DNA of 64,000 nt from Ectobius pallidus (taxonomy: Eukaryota > Arthropoda > Insecta > Blattodea > Ectobiidae): positions 120,996,043-121,060,042 of the forward strand of contig CAXKWD010000004.1 in the NCBI GenBank assembly GCA_964059195.1, written 5' to 3'. The position numbers and the translations under genes are program-made. Positions 21,800 to 34,592 of the stretch are shown in pieces. Positions within the stretch are counted from its first letter, which is position 1. Every line of letters starts with the position of its first letter. Below the pieces are notes generated by a model, which saw nothing but the letters and a program-made list of their open reading frames with translations, ran no database searches and was not told the DNA's origin.

Positions 21800-22670
21800 G
21801 CAGCACCCGAAAGAAGCACATTCTTTAATGAATTTCATCAGATGATAAGTATAATTTTGCATCTTCTTTACAAGTTTGCATAATGTTACCGAAGAAGTCC
21901 ATATTAAAAGAACAGGATTGAGCAGTTAAGGATGGTGCGTGACGTCAAGTCGACACGCCCTCAAAGCGCGAGTGGCAGGTGACGTCAGGGGTGGGCGAAA
22001 GTGTTGAAATGTTTGTCCATTCATATAGAGGTGAGCGCAAGTGTGTGGGCGTCCAGTCAGTGCACTAATCATGACATACGGACGACAAATAGTACGCGGC
22101 CCACTTGTCACTTTCTCCATCCGAGACGTTCATTTAATTTACGAATAACGTTATCCCCCCTTCTCACTGCTCATCATTGCCACCTCCACGGTTCAGAATG
22201 GGAGCCAGCTAATGAATGCGCATGGACATTTCATGATCCGTAATATGGTGGGAGAATGCAATTCCAAAAAAAGGTATGAAATATCCCTTTTTGTATTCTA
22301 GGGTTAGTTAACCATTTTCTTAATCATAATCGACATCACTAACATAATTATTATTTCCGTCATGACCACAATTGACTGTGATATCATCCTCTTTGTGCAG
22401 GATCAGGCAGTTCTGGGTTAAAGTTTCTTATTTCACAAATAAGAATATAAATCATATATAACTTTACTCACTCCCTCAAATATGTATTACAAGCTTGAAA
22501 TTATCTATAGAGAAATAATGACCCTTCTTGTTATAATATCGTCAAAACTTAAAACCAGTGCATATATTAAAATATATTACAAAGTTTGCAAATTGTCAAT
22601 AAAATCTACCAATGTATATAGAAAGAAGTGCCAATATATAAATTGAAAATATGTGAAAATTAAAAATATT
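21800..22670. other. Unassigned
   Basis: No supported feature. The short frames at 21926-22243 on both strands are chance. Confidence 0.4.
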
Positions 22671-22675
22671 CACAA

Positions 22676-22945
22676 ATCACGGAGGATGAAATGGGCTGGA
22701 CAAGTTGCGCGGGGGGGAGGGGGGTGAGACAAAAATATTGATTGGGAGACCTGAATGCAAGAGACCACTTGGAAGATCTAGACGTAGGTGGGAGGACAAT
22801 GTTAGGATAGATTTAAGGGAAGTAGGATTTGCAAGGTTTGGTTGAAAGGAATTAGCACAGAATAGGGTTGAATGCGGGCTCATGTAAGCGCGGCAATGAA
22901 CCTCCCGGTTCCATAGAATGGACAATATTCTTTTGATTGCTTGAG
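22676..22945 (+). pseudogene. Decayed LINE C-terminal end and 3' UTR
   Basis: The plus strand reads R-R-M-K-W-A-G-Q-V-A, then after a G-run LIGRPECKRPLGRSRRRWED, N-V-R-I-D-L-R-E-V-G-F, and finally A-M-N-L-P-V-P-stop, the usual C-terminal tail of insect endonuclease/reverse-transcriptase LINEs. Frame breaks lie in the G-run (about 22711-22725) and near 22845. The terminal peptide and 3' UTR reappear at 6087-6150. Confidence 0.8.
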
Positions 22946-23534
22946 TAAGTAAGTATTTACAAACTATTGAAGGCCCTAGTATATATCTGAGCCATGACCC
23001 ATACAGTTCATTCACATCCAGATTGTTCACTTTTAAGTTCAGGTGTGATGTGGTAATAAAAGCACTAGTTAAAATAATAAAATCTTCTTCTATATGCTCT
23101 TGAGATGCATTTCGGCATTTAATATGCCATCTCCAATCTGTTTATAAAATAGATGTAAAATAATAGATTTAGAAAGGTCCTTGTTATAATTGTATGAACT
23201 GAGACAGTTACCTGTTGAATTGAAGGCGAAAAACGTCCTGTTCCTTTGAGCGCAGGTAATGTACTAGAATTCGACTGATTATCTTTTGTTTTCTCTTGTC
23301 TTCCGCGGTGATGAATTTTAAGAATGAGAGATGCTGAGAGAAGAATTCGAAATCCCAGCGACTATGTGATTTTCTGAAGTCTGTCTTATGGGATCAGGTG
23401 AATATTTAGCTTTTTTAAAATTAAAAAACTGAAATTTCATTTTATAACTCTTTCAAATAATTCAATTTCAGTATACTTTATAAACATTTTCGGCGAAACC
23501 TGTGCCCTCGGGAATTATTTTACTTATTTTGTTT

Positions 23535-24290
23535 ATATTCATTTATTTAATCTGGCGGAGTTAAGGTCATAAAAGACCTTCTCTACCACTCAGTCAGGGG
23601 AAAACATAAAATACAAGAATAATACAACTTAATTACAATAGATAATACAAATTCGTTACAAAACAAAAGATAAAGAAAACTAAATAAGTTTATATATGAA
23701 ATTAAAGTAAAGTTAACTACTACAAGTAATGAACAATTCTAAAATATTTACTTATTAACATCACTCTTATCCTGTTAGGCTTAAATGTTCCTATAGCCCT
23801 AATTCGATTAAATTGCGCTTGAACTGTGATGTTTACCGGCTTCTGAGATAGCTAGGAAAGAACTCCAAGAAGTGAATAGCTGTTGCTGTATTCGAATTGT
23901 GTGAAGTTCTGTCAAGAGGCATGGAAAGGGTCAAGCTGAGAGCACATGCCCAACTTATGGTAGGATGATAAGTAATGAAAACGACTGGAAAGATAACCTT
24001 GTGGAAAGATAGCTAGGGGATGAGGTAGGCCAATGCAGGATTCGTCTGAACTAGCAATCCTATGTAAGAGTCCAGGATATTAAGGCAGAAATATTCTTCA
24101 GCATGGGGGTTCCCTGACGTGAGCATATCGAGTTTTAAGAAATGCCAAATTATCAAGAGTCCAGAGAGACTCTTCCTGTGCTTTGCTCTTTAACTGGAAT
24201 GCATGTAGATTTGCCCGGGATAGTTTTTACACTTTAGTCGTGGCTGCCCAGGGACCCTTCATTAGGACACTTGAGATGGGTGGGACTTGC
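23535..24290 (-). mobile_element. LINE 3' UTR (minus strand)
   Basis: On the minus strand the element ends in CTTAACTCCGCCAGATTAAA, nearly the same as the LINE end at 46621-46650 (CTTAACTCTGCCAGATTAAA). Upstream sequence to about 24250 is likely the rest of the 3' UTR and a decayed C-terminus, but no RT motif is legible, so the 5' boundary is a guess. Confidence 0.55.
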
Positions 24291-24299
24291 AATTCCATT

Positions 24300-24815
24300 G
24301 AGTAAATATTGCCTCATAGTACGAGGTCATAAGAGATTGTAAAGAATATAGTATGGTACGCATATACTACTTGCAGGTCATGTTCTATGATAGAGCGGCA
24401 TGGAGACCTTGAACAAGTGTAAACAATAGTGCAAACACTGATTCCACTAATCCGTGAATTAATAACCAGTCTCTCATGTTTTGTGGTTACATAATAAATA
24501 GAGTACACTTTTCTTTCTCACATGTACCAGAGATAGTCATGATCAATTCTTCTCATATTCATTTAAAGTAGACCTACCGGTACTTAAAAGATTTCTATAA
24601 TGTTTAAATAAAGCATATACGCTGATATGTGAACAAAAATAATAAAAAAACATAGGGACAATTGATGTAGTTTAACCCTTAATAATAAGCATTCTTCAAC
24701 TAAAATCATCATTGAGTTATGGGTTTAAACTCAACGAGGAATATTTTATTAGAAAGCCGATTTCCATAAATGATAATTGTGACATCGGGATGATAATCAT
24801 AAGATTTTAAAATAA
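24300..24815. other. Unassigned
   Basis: AT-rich, no recognised feature. Confidence 0.4.
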
Positions 24816-24818
24816 ACA

Positions 24819-25556
24819 ATCTGATGTGAACCTCACATAACTTCCTCTGCCCGAATAAAGTTTGTCTCTTAGTAAAATAAATTAGCCTATGTATGACATT
24901 CTCTTCGTGTAAATTGGTTATAAAATTGAAGAGAATGTCATTACCGCATCGTTTCGCATCCCCGAAAGCACTGCCCGAAGGATACATAATCCAAATAAAA
25001 TCTGATCAATGCACTCACGTAACTTTCTTTACTCTAAGTATGGCCAACAATACACCTTTCTCACTTCACATTCTGTAGATAAGAGGCCTTGAAAGAGCGC
25101 GTATTCAGTTGTTTCAAACCTTATGCAAAACTCTATTGTTCACCAGGCAAGAACAAGTAGGCTATCTATAAACTGGGTGGCTTATAGTTACCCTCCCGAG
25201 AATGTTTCAAAAAATGTTGCAAATAAAAGTTCTAGCTCTTGGTATAAGCACTCCATGTACAAAATTTAAAGAAAATCATTTGAGCTGTTTCCGAGAAAAT
25301 TGCGAAAAACATTTTCTTTATATCAAGTCCCTTTTAAAAATCAAGGAAAGTTTTCTCCAATCTTTAAGTCACATCCTCACAAGGTATCTAACCCAAATAG
25401 AAAATCTTGTTTTCATACGATTTTTCGATCTGGAGCTAGACTGTTCACAGGCACACACATGTTTCCGAGAATTGAATTCAGGGGACCTCAAAAGTGTATT
25501 TTTGTTAAAAACTCAACTTCGAATTTGGGAGTCCTCTAGTAGAGTAAGGAAGTAAA
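24819..25556. mobile_element. Single unit of the foldback family
   Basis: Colinear with the left arm of the 7131-9036 palindrome: AATCTGATGTGAA, ACTTCCTCTGCCC (24840-24852), CTTTCTCACTTCACATTCTG, the TAGTTACCCTCC...GAGAATGTTTC block, AAAATTTAAAGAAAATC, GGTATCTAACCCAAATA and ACTCAACTTCGAATTT, with GAGTAAGGAAGT as a degraded right end. This shows that the ~0.75-1 kb unit exists on its own and that the palindrome is a dimer. The open frames on the plus strand within it are not genes. Confidence 0.85.
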
Positions 25557-25612
25557 ACTTACTCTATTATTATGCTTTTATTACATTTTTTGTAGTGATG
25601 CATAATATAAGT

Positions 25613-25861
25613 CATAGGCGTAACCAGGCCGACCATATGGGCGGGGGTTATACCATCCGGGGGTCCCCCAGGGAGAGGGGGGTTCGGGGGTCCTCCCCCG
25701 GAAAATTTTAAAAATTAAGATGCACAATAACGAGTTTTAAGCTTCCCACGCTTTATAGGTAATTTATAAGCAGACTTAAAAAAATTGTACAATTTTCCTT
25801 TTTTTTAATCAATGGGGGGGGGGGGGTCAAACCCCCAAAAACCCCCCTCGTTACGCCTCTG
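25613..25861 (+). mobile_element. hAT-type MITE (CATAGGCGTAAC family), copy 1
   Basis: TSD ATATAAGT lies at 25605-25612 and 25862-25869. The ends are CATAGGCGTAAC and GTTACGCCTCTG. The 249-bp interior has long C and G runs and TGCACAATAACGAGTTTTAA. A second copy in opposite orientation lies at 51484-51752, also with perfect TSD. No ORF. Confidence 0.92.
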
Positions 25862-25869
25862 ATATAAGT

Positions 25870-27375
25870 GAGTAGCAATGAAAAGGTTAATCAAAACATT
25901 ACGTGTTCACTGTAAATATAAAAGTTTTTTGTTTTCGTAAATAACATCTTCAATGTTATACTTAAAATTTATCCAGCTAGTTTTATGGCTTTTGAGTTTT
26001 TGTTGATGGCATGGGTTTTATGGCTTTAAAAGATGCGGCATATGTTTATTCGGCAGAAGAAGTAAAGATATGGGTTCCTGTGTCAAGAATCACTATGCTT
26101 TGAGTAGAGACCCATTAGTTATATCGGCAGCTTCTCTCATAAGCCTAGTATTTTGTTTAATCTATGATTATTACTATACGTCTGACATTTTGAAAGTATT
26201 GTTAAAATGTGAATTTCATAACCGGTCCAAAGAAATAAAATATCACTTATCTGTCATAATATATATTGTAACTTTTTAAAATTAATATTTTTGTACCATT
26301 TCTTAGACTAGTTTGTTTTAAGCATTTCTTAATATTGTTGTCTTCTTGATTGTTAATAGCTCAAATTTAATATTTTAAAAAGATATTATGTTAAATAGTA
26401 ATAATTAGTTGAAAGTTGATTTCGAAGAGTTGGAGATAAATATTAGGAGGAAGACAGTGGGTTTAAAGATCGGTGAACGAGAGGCAATTCCTGGCTTCCT
26501 GGTGTAGTTTTGGAAGGATATCTACATTTTAGTATCAGAATTTAGCTCTCTGTGGACTCATTGTGAAGTTCGTTGCATCGTTATGCTTTTGTTCTATGTC
26601 ATCCTCAGTTTTGAAAAATCAAAATAAAATAAAATACAGTAAAAAATTATGAAATAAACTGCTGGAGTAAACATTACCTGAAACTTTATCTTATTTATTT
26701 TTCACTTTTCTAAACTTAGCTTTAGAAATAGGTAGTATCGTCCCAGCCAACATAGGGTTAAAACATTTAGGACATAACATAGCCCCCGACTTTTCCGGTG
26801 CACTTTATAAATATTATCTGATCAAAACTGGAACGTGTATATACAGTTAAAGAAGTACTCGAGTCGACTTCCTTAAGTTCCGGCGATGAATTTATTGTCA
26901 CCAGCACGAGAATGAGACGACAAACCTGTTGAGCAGCTTGTAGTCTGTAGGTTTGGCTCCTTATTAGGTAATCCGACCGTTCCCACAGGACGTTGTACCG
27001 ATACCTGTAGGACGCATGAAGGGCAGACTGTGACGTCACACATACTGTCCCGATTTGGCCAGGTGCGGGTGTGTAGACGACCCATGACCCCGTACCATCC
27101 CACGCATTCACACCCCCAGAATCTTCCTATCTTCCTTCCTCAGATCATTCTATTTTCTAATCGACCGCTTACTGCCGTCGATTTCCGGGATGCATTTAGC
27201 ATTATTCTGTATGTTCTCATTCTTTCGTTCTTTCTGTTTTATCTGTTTCTTTCTTTATTTCTTCTCTCATCCTTGATTATTCACACTTCTCACTCTTTCC
27301 CTATCCCTATCCATTCAATTCAGTTTCTCGATAGTTCTTCTTGAATATAGTGTTCTCAATATTTTTGTTTGTTTG
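25870..27375. other. Unassigned
   Basis: No coding exon, TIR pair or tRNA box could be supported. TTTATTCGGCAGAAGAAGTA at about 26047 is a weak match to the foldback terminus. Open frames at 26070, 26767, 26873 and 27030 have no recognisable motif. Confidence 0.4.
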
Positions 27376-27381
27376 TTTATT

Positions 27382-28259
27382 AAGTGCCAGTATGGTACTT
27401 TATGAGATTGTGTGGTGGACGAAAAAATGTCTGTCCGTCTGTCTGTCCGTCTGTCCGTGTGTCTGTACGCACCATAACTCAAATACGCTTTTTCGGATTT
27501 TCATGAAACTTGGAAAACACATTTATAATGTCCATGGGAAGAACCCTATTGATATTGAACCAAATCGGTTCACCGGTACCGGAGTAATGCCCAATTTAGT
27601 GCCTATTTTAATAGATTATGGCTCCTTTCTAATAGAAAGGCGCCATCGCTCAAATACGCTGTATCGGATTTCCATGAAACTTGGTATACCAATTTATGAC
27701 GTCCATGAGAAGTGCCCTATTGAATTTGAACCTAATCTGTTGACCGGTACCGGAGTAAAACCCAATTTAGTGTATATTTTAAAGACGCGGTAACTCAAAC
27801 ACGCTTTACCGGATTTTTATGAAACTTTGTATACACATTTATAATGTCCATGGGAAGACGTCTATTCATAATGGATAAAATCGGTTTACCTGTTTCGGAG
27901 TAATGCTCAATTTAGTGCCTATTTTATGGTAATATACGTATTCGAAAGAATTTATTAAAAAAAATGAAAATCAGTTATCTTGACAACATAGCCTATTGTT
28001 TTACTGTTATCTTATAAGGCCTTGGAAATTAAATACAGGTAGCTATGACAAAAAACATATTGATTTACATGCGCTTATCCAACTAGACCGTTAAAATGAC
28101 CCAGGTGGCCGAGATGGTAGACCTTTGTTCTTCCGTAAGCCCTGCTTACTGTAATGAATAAATCTGGAGCTTAACTTGGAAATCAATTTAAAAAAAACAA
28201 ACATATTCTGCATATCATAATTGCAGTCATAACTGATTAAACAAAACATACTGGCACTT
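27382..28259. mobile_element. TIR element carrying three ~155-bp tandem units
   Basis: The ends AAGTGCCAGTATG (27382-27394) and CATACTGGCACTT (28247-28259) are exact inverted repeats. Inside, after a (CTGT)n-like stretch, three units start near 27477, 27647 and 27788. Each holds CTCAAATACGCT, CGGATTT.CATGAAACTT, ATGTCCATGGGAAG and GGTTCACCGGTACCGGAGTA or close variants. The frame 27341-27793 spans two units but has no known domain. Related sequence is at 53790-54262 (minus) and about 54755-54830. Confidence 0.8.
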
Positions 28260-28279
28260 TGTTACATCAGTTTACCTGA

Positions 28280-30125
28280 TTTTATTTACTGTTTATTTTT
28301 GTTTAATTCACTCACAATATTTCGATCTATCTCATCAGTCCGTCTGTTTATCTATCTATCTATCTATCGATGTACTTTTCTATCCAACTCCCTCCTTTCC
28401 ATCGTCTTCTCTTCAAACCTCATTTCTGAACTAAGCAGTTATAATTGTTTTATATTGACTTAATTTTTATCTTGTTTTTTCTTATACGATTCTTCAGTAT
28501 TTCTCTCTATCACTTTTCTTTTGTTTTCAACATTGCATCTTTATGGAGGAGACTATATGAAGAAGACTAGGCTATTTCCTCCAGGAGTCCAGGCTTTAAT
28601 TCTATCTCACACCGTTATTACAGAGATAGTAAACTCAGGAATGTTGTCGGAATTGATTAGGTTATTCCACTTCTCAAAAAGTGCCTTAACATGTAGCCTA
28701 ATAACATTATTAGAGCTGCAGACAGAAGGATGCGCACAAAGGTTATCTTTCTACCATGTCTCTCACCTCTCTTTCCCAAAAGCGTATCCTTTACTTCATT
28801 GCATATGTTTAAGAATTCAATTATAAACTCTTCTGAATAGACATGCAATGCAGAATCAAATTATGAAATATTTGTTACGTTCTTTGAAATTAAGTTTGAT
28901 CGATCAAGAATCAGAAACTCAACCAGGAAACTTCTGCCACAAAATTCTAAAATGACTCAAATTTTCCAATAGACCCCGTAGACTTTACTAAATCTGGAAT
29001 AATAATTGTAAGGACATAAGAATGTGACTCCATTGGTTAGTAATTATTATATATTTTTCAGTTTTATATGTTATTTTATTAGGTATAGTATTTTCTTAAG
29101 TATGAAAGCCTCAGTTCTTGGAGCTGTTCAGATAACACTTCTCCCTGCAACTTAATAGAGATTACTGAACAATAGGTGATCCTCTTAAAAGCCTAGCAGC
29201 AATACTGTTAGGTTTATGTCTTCTCAGCAGATTGTTCAGTCCAGTGTTTTGTATCGTGTTGAGCAGTTGTACCCGCTATGCTAGTGTTTAATATGCCCTT
29301 ATTTTTACCCGATCCAGGTGACCATCTGTGTCACAACAGAAGAATGCACACTCTCTAAATACACTGACTCTGGAATTAAATAACTATGAGCGGCCCTCAT
29401 TAGAAGTGGACACATTTTAAAACCATTTCTGAAAGACACGCTGGGCCTGGGGTGACGGAGTGAGAAAAGGCTGTCATGTTTTGGAAAATACTATATACAG
29501 TTCTACTGCTGAAACGTGCTTATATGGACGCTGTACGGTTGTTTGATTTATCCCTGCGTAAGTTCTGCATACGCTGTGTCGAATTTTGCCAATAAACTCA
29601 GGATACCTGGAAACAATTACTTCAGGCTTGCTAAAGATTTCTCAAATTCATTGTAAATTTAATGCAGAGGAACATGTTGCTCGCCACCTATGGGTCAAAC
29701 CTAGTGGATGAAATTCGTCTATGCTCCCTTTATCTTCAATGAACATCGTGAAAAAAAAAATCTGTGTTACGTTAAATTGGTTTAAGAAAGCTTTTATAAA
29801 GAAATAAATAGGAGAATGTTACTAAACTGGGATTGAGTACGGATACGTCGGTACCACAAACGGCGTGGCGATGTTTTCTAGCACACTGTCATAAGAGCTA
29901 TATGTACAGTACTACTATATAGCAAAATTAAATCGCAGTCAGCTCTTACAGAAATCGCACAATTTGGTCCTTTGTGGAAAGTTTAGACAAGTCTGGTAGG
30001 CAAGGATCGTGCGTTCATCTTGCCTATAGGCCTACTGGGTTATTGAATCACTCACGATGAGTTTGTTAGTAATAATCTTTCCTCTGTTGTGCATTGCTGG
30101 TATAAAAGTTAAATAAGGATTAATA
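28280..30125. other. Unassigned
   Basis: Two kilobases without a recognised gene, SINE head or TIR pair. Contains a short (CTAT)n array at about 28347-28368. Open frames on both strands near 28521-28848 have no recognisable domain. Confidence 0.4.
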
Positions 30126-30127
30126 TT

Positions 30128-30300
30128 CTTCTTCTTCCTCGGCGCTACAGCCCTAAGTGGGCTGTGGCCTCCCTCAAAGCTCGCATCCATCCTCCTCTAT
30201 TCTGCGTCTTTTCCCACCATCTTCCAACCCGCATAATCCTCGCGTCCTAGACTTCCATAAGGTCCTCTGTCCATATTCCGAGACTTTTTTGGGGGTTGTT
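30128..30300. repeat. Dispersed repeat resembling a LINE 3' end
   Basis: CTTCTTCTTCCTCGGCGCTA followed by CAGCCCTAAGTGGGCTGTGG and CCTCC is a motif I recognise as a widely dispersed arthropod repeat, probably a LINE 3' end in antisense. The class is inferred from memory and not tested. Confidence 0.4.
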
Positions 30301-30309
30301 AACCTCACC

Positions 30310-31080
30310 TGGAGGTTTAATATTATATTAGGTGACGGAATTGAAAGATATTTTTGATTGCTTGAAAGGTTTAACCCCCTAGCAATACCAAGGTGTTTTA
30401 AGTTTCATACTTCTCCAAGGGGAAAGGGGAGTTCTGAGGCTCACAAATAAATATTTCATTAGGCCTATCAAATTGATTTTTGTTCTTTAAGCTTTAATTA
30501 TTCATTGAAAAGTCTTTTGTTCTTTTGTGGTCAACAAATCGTATTGAAATCATAATAATATATTATTGTTAAAAATAATTATGCACTTCCTGTCAAATAA
30601 AAGATGTATCCATGAAGAAGTCACATAAATATACTTGAAATATTTCCAACAATGGAAAATCAAATTTAAAATTTACTTGCGAACATGAATCAATATAGAA
30701 ATTTTTCGGTTCCTTAAATTCTCTCTAGCGCACAATATAATTTAGTCATTTTTTAAACATTATTTTGCTGGAGGAAACTGTCTCCGTTTGTAGTAAATAT
30801 AATTTCTTTTTGAGGATAATTTATTGTATTATATGACGTATTAATGATAAAAATAAACGACATTAAAGGTTATGGGCCTCTGAACCCCTCTGGCATTGCT
30901 AAGGTCAAAATAACTTAGTCAGCAAAGCGCCAATTATACACGTCGTGTATAGGCTATGTGACAACACAGATGGTGTAATGACAAGACTTACAAGGAAATC
31001 CGTCGTGTTCTATGACAGTTCTCGTGTATCAACTGCGCATTCAGTCAAGTAAGTTTCATTGACTTCTAACCGAGTCTGTC
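30310..31080. other. Unassigned
   Basis: AT-rich with no supported feature. Confidence 0.4.
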
Positions 31081-31082
31081 AC

Positions 31083-31140
31083 GTCCCGGGCTCACGGTTG
31101 GGAGGGCGTGGGTTCAAATCCCATGATCGGACAATCTAAA
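31083..31140 (+). repeat. tRNA-like fragment (B box)
   Basis: GCGTGGGTTCAAATCCCATGA contains a good B box with a paired T stem (GTGGG/CCCAT, one wobble). No A box upstream is convincing. SINE relic. Confidence 0.45.
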
Positions 31141-31149
31141 TAGTGTTTT

Positions 31150-32830
31150 CTGGGGTCTCTTCATTTGCAGAGGAAAATATTGGTTTGTGATGTACTTACC
31201 CTTAACTTTTGAATTGATGTATAGTAGAATAAAATAGGCTTGCATTAATTATATTAATGTAGGCCTAAACAAAACAAAAGTAAGTAAATATATTGATAAC
31301 ATACAGTAACATAATTGAAATCTTCTGGAATAAGTGTGTGGGGTTAACCTTTATACTGCGACTCAAGTATATATGCATCACCACAAAAATTGCATAAAAG
31401 CAGAAATGTAATATTAATCGAGTACCACAAAAATGTCATGATATCAGAAATGTAAGATTGATAGAGTAATGTGTTATGCTAAAATCTGAACATTTTTATT
31501 CCGGTTTTTCAGTTATAATTTAGCTTTTCAATGAAGTTTTCCTTTGAGTTTAAAGACGTAACTCAATGATGATTTCAGTTCAAGAATGATTATATTAATA
31601 CCATATAAATTCAGGTCTGAAAGGGTTAAATAACTTTAGCGATGTTACCATTCTTTACGGTAAATAAATATTTCAAAATATAGAGGTTATCATGTAACGA
31701 TTTAATTGCTGTCTGGGCAGCGTCGTCAATTTAATTTACTTTTCGGTAGCAGTGCGCAGCCTAAAGAGAAATCCTGAATCCTTTAGGCACAAGTGTTTGA
31801 AGACTTGTCTTAGGCACCAACAACAAGTGGCCAAGTTGCAATTAGCATTTTATCGTAGAAAGGTTTCTAGATCGTAACTGGTGTAACTTCTTTCATGAAC
31901 CAAAGTTTAAAAAGACTTCCATATTTATTTTTAATAGGCTACATGTTAGGTGTACTTATATTCGGAATTTAAACATAACATTAAACTGTCTGTCTGATGG
32001 CTAAGTTTTGTGCGCAACCTGTAATTGAAAAAAAAAATCCCGTATTTTTAGGTCTAACAGCAAAGTTTAGACATTTGTTCTCAGCAATAAGTAGGCCACT
32101 ATCTTGTAGAATGACGCTCGAGGAAAAAAAAATGCTTTTTCATGTGAAACCTGTTTCCTTCCAGACAGATTATTATGAAACTCTTAATTCACCGTTCCAT
32201 GTTTCATTCGAATTTTAAATATATTATTTATTTTGTTATTGTTGATTTATATGGCGAAATTAGGCCATAATGCCTTATTTTCTTCTCAACAAGAACTACA
32301 ATAATTACTACAAATAAAAAAAGACATTCCTGTAACATGAGTAGATTACAATATTTGACAAGAAACAGAAACTAATTTCAGTAAAACCAATTATCCGACA
32401 TTAGGCTAGTTTTGTGGAAAAATGGAATGTATGTATTGTAATATGTAGAATAATGAAATTATTTCTTGTTATTTTATTATTTTGGAATGGTTATACGTAA
32501 TATAACTTATTCAGAAATGCTTATTCGCTCCTAAACATTTTGACTGTGTTGTGCAGTCATGAAATGACTCTCTGATAGCATTGTTGTTATAATGCCCATT
32601 ACTTCAGAATGACATAATTTTCTTTGCCCAGGCACTTGTCATGTATACAAACAACAACGCTGTAAGCTTGCTTCCTGTCAGACTGAATGAAATGGGAAGC
32701 TGTGTTGAAGTTTATGGTGGACCAGTGAACAGAATGCGGAAAACATTAATATTTAAAAGTACAACCTCATTCATGATTCACCAATCGGCTGTTCTTTAAA
32801 TGTGGTCCAACTAGTTCACCTAACATAGAG
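31150..32830. other. Unassigned
   Basis: No supported gene or element; the open frame at 31997-32218 shows no domain. Confidence 0.4.
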
Positions 32831-32836
32831 GGTCAG

Positions 32837-32837
<1 letters not shown>

Positions 32838-32894
<57 letters not shown>

Positions 32895-32948
32895 AATATT
32901 AAGAGAGAAAGAGGGAGAGAAAGAGATATATTAGCCTAAGAGAGAGAG

Positions 32949-32986
<38 letters not shown>

Positions 32987-33000
32987 GAAGGAAGGAAGGG
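32838..33000. repeat. Compound purine microsatellite
   Basis: (GA)n at 32838-32894, a second GA stretch with interruptions, then (GAAA)n at about 32950-32983 and (GGAA)n to 32999. The whole block is purine on one strand, so it could form triplex DNA. Confidence 0.97.
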
Positions 33001-33237
33001 ACTGTCACCAGAGGTACAATCTGAACGTGGGATCCTTGTTCAATATGGATGATAGGACACTTTCAAATAATTATTTACGTAAAGATTTTATTTTTATAAA
33101 TGTGTGATCTAGGATATGGTATTTGGTAAACACCTGGTCAGTTCATATAGCCGATACTGACAACTTTCTTGACCGGAAAGTCATTCTTTTTCATCAAGCA
33201 GCACCTCATTTGCCTTCACGAGACTGAATGCACAGCA

Positions 33238-33325
33238 GAAAAATCCGGGAAGTTACCGGGAATCAAACCCAAGCTTCCAGATCCGAAAGCAGGGGACTAT
33301 GTGACCACATTGGCACGATAGCTTC
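33238..33325 (-). repeat. tRNA-like SINE head
   Basis: The minus strand carries B box GGGTTTGATTCCC with a tRNA-like region 5' of it (GCTATCGTGCCAATGTGGTC). Weakly conserved relic. Confidence 0.5.
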
Positions 33326-33887
33326 CTTATGAAAAAGAAATGAACATTACTGAACTAGTCGTTCGTTTACCAGTGTCTTCAGTCTATCGGAAATAATCGC
33401 ATACGGTAAAAGAGTAGGTGTGACGTACACAATCAAATTTACGTTACAAAATTACGAGTTTGAACTAAGCTCATCAAATTTTGTAGTTTTGATTGTTATC
33501 AAATTACTTATAGAAATAGAAATACTGTATATCAATATTATATTAAGAGTGCACTTAGGTTTTAAGGAAGGAATATTTTGAAGCATAAATTGCCCATTGA
33601 TTGCTCTTAATTTACCGCATGTCTCGGATTTCATGAACTATCCCGGATTTTGTATTGTATCCAGGCCAAAAATTCTAGAAGTCTTGCCTTCTAGTCTTCT
33701 AAATTCTTAAATTGCTGCCAGATAACACGTAATAAACCTTATCTATACACCAGAGAGGGGTAAATAATAAAATAAAATAAATACTTTTGCATTCAATGAA
33801 ATTGTACTCTTTACTGTCCTTATATTAGTAGATGCGATAGTTTTCAATCATCTCAGCACAGATGCCATATTAGAACTAACAAATTCC

Positions 33888-34035
33888 GTGGCTCTGCATC
33901 CCGTAGGCAGATGGCAGAATTGGGGGGGGGGGCATGTGGTGAGCATGCCGATACCCACGGCCGTTAATGACAGTCTCCGTGACCAGAGCCGCTACTTCTC
34001 TATCAATTAGCTCCTCAGTTTGAATCGCGAGACTG
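33888..34035 (-). repeat. SINE family F, copy 1
   Basis: On the minus strand: GATTCAAACTGAGGAGCTA, GAAGTAGCGGCTC, CATTAACGGCCGTGGGTATC, GGCATGCTCACCACATG, a C run and CTGCCATCTGCCTACGGG. The same order is found at 56000-56190 (+) and 63905-64000 (+, cut by the window end). Confidence 0.8.
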
Positions 34036-34369
34036 AGTACAGATGCTATATAATTGGCTATAAATATTTAAAAGTATTTCCTCCTCTAGCATATACAGTG
34101 AATGTGAAAATGACAATAAAATTCCTTTTTGGAATGAGACCTCGATCTTTCTGGAAAATGTTCGGCAGATGGGTACCGCCCGTTCAGCAAGAGGTTCTGC
34201 AACTCCGCCTCAAATTGTTTGTTTTTCAGGGTAGATCTAGTATAAAATATTATAAAAATATTTGTATTGCTTTCATTAATTACTACTGAGATATAAGATA
34301 CTTTTTTTTACTTTAAAGACATTTAAGAGTTTATAACGTGAATAGTTAGTAGTTATTCCTCAGGTTCGC

Positions 34370-34592
34370 GAGCGACCCCTGGTGATCCCGTAAGGGGATA
34401 TTCACAGCGGATTTGTTACCGGGGTGCGCCAGTCCCCTACCTACTTAAACCTAAGGACACACACACACCCAGTCCTGAACCCGGGAAAGACATTTTTCAC
34501 TACTGAAAAATCCCCGACCCGGCCGGGAATCGAACCCGGCCAGGTGGCTGGCAGTCACGCTACCAACTCACCCACGGCGGCGGAAAACGTGT
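34370..34592 (-). repeat. tRNA-derived SINE
   Basis: On the minus strand a tRNA-like head (GGTGAGTTGGTAGCGTGAC) is followed by a strong B box within CCGGGTTCGATTCCCGGCC, then GGGATTTTTCAGTAGTG and a body rich in GTGTGT and AGGTAGGGGACTGG. No clear target duplication. Confidence 0.75.

Noticed and set aside
25870..27340. Host gene exons
   Set aside because: Several frames were inspected on both strands; none had codon bias, domain or paired splice signals.
27341..27793. 150-codon frame considered as a gene
   Set aside because: It covers tandem non-coding units and the (CTGT)n stretch, and starts outside the TIR; kept only as an observation.
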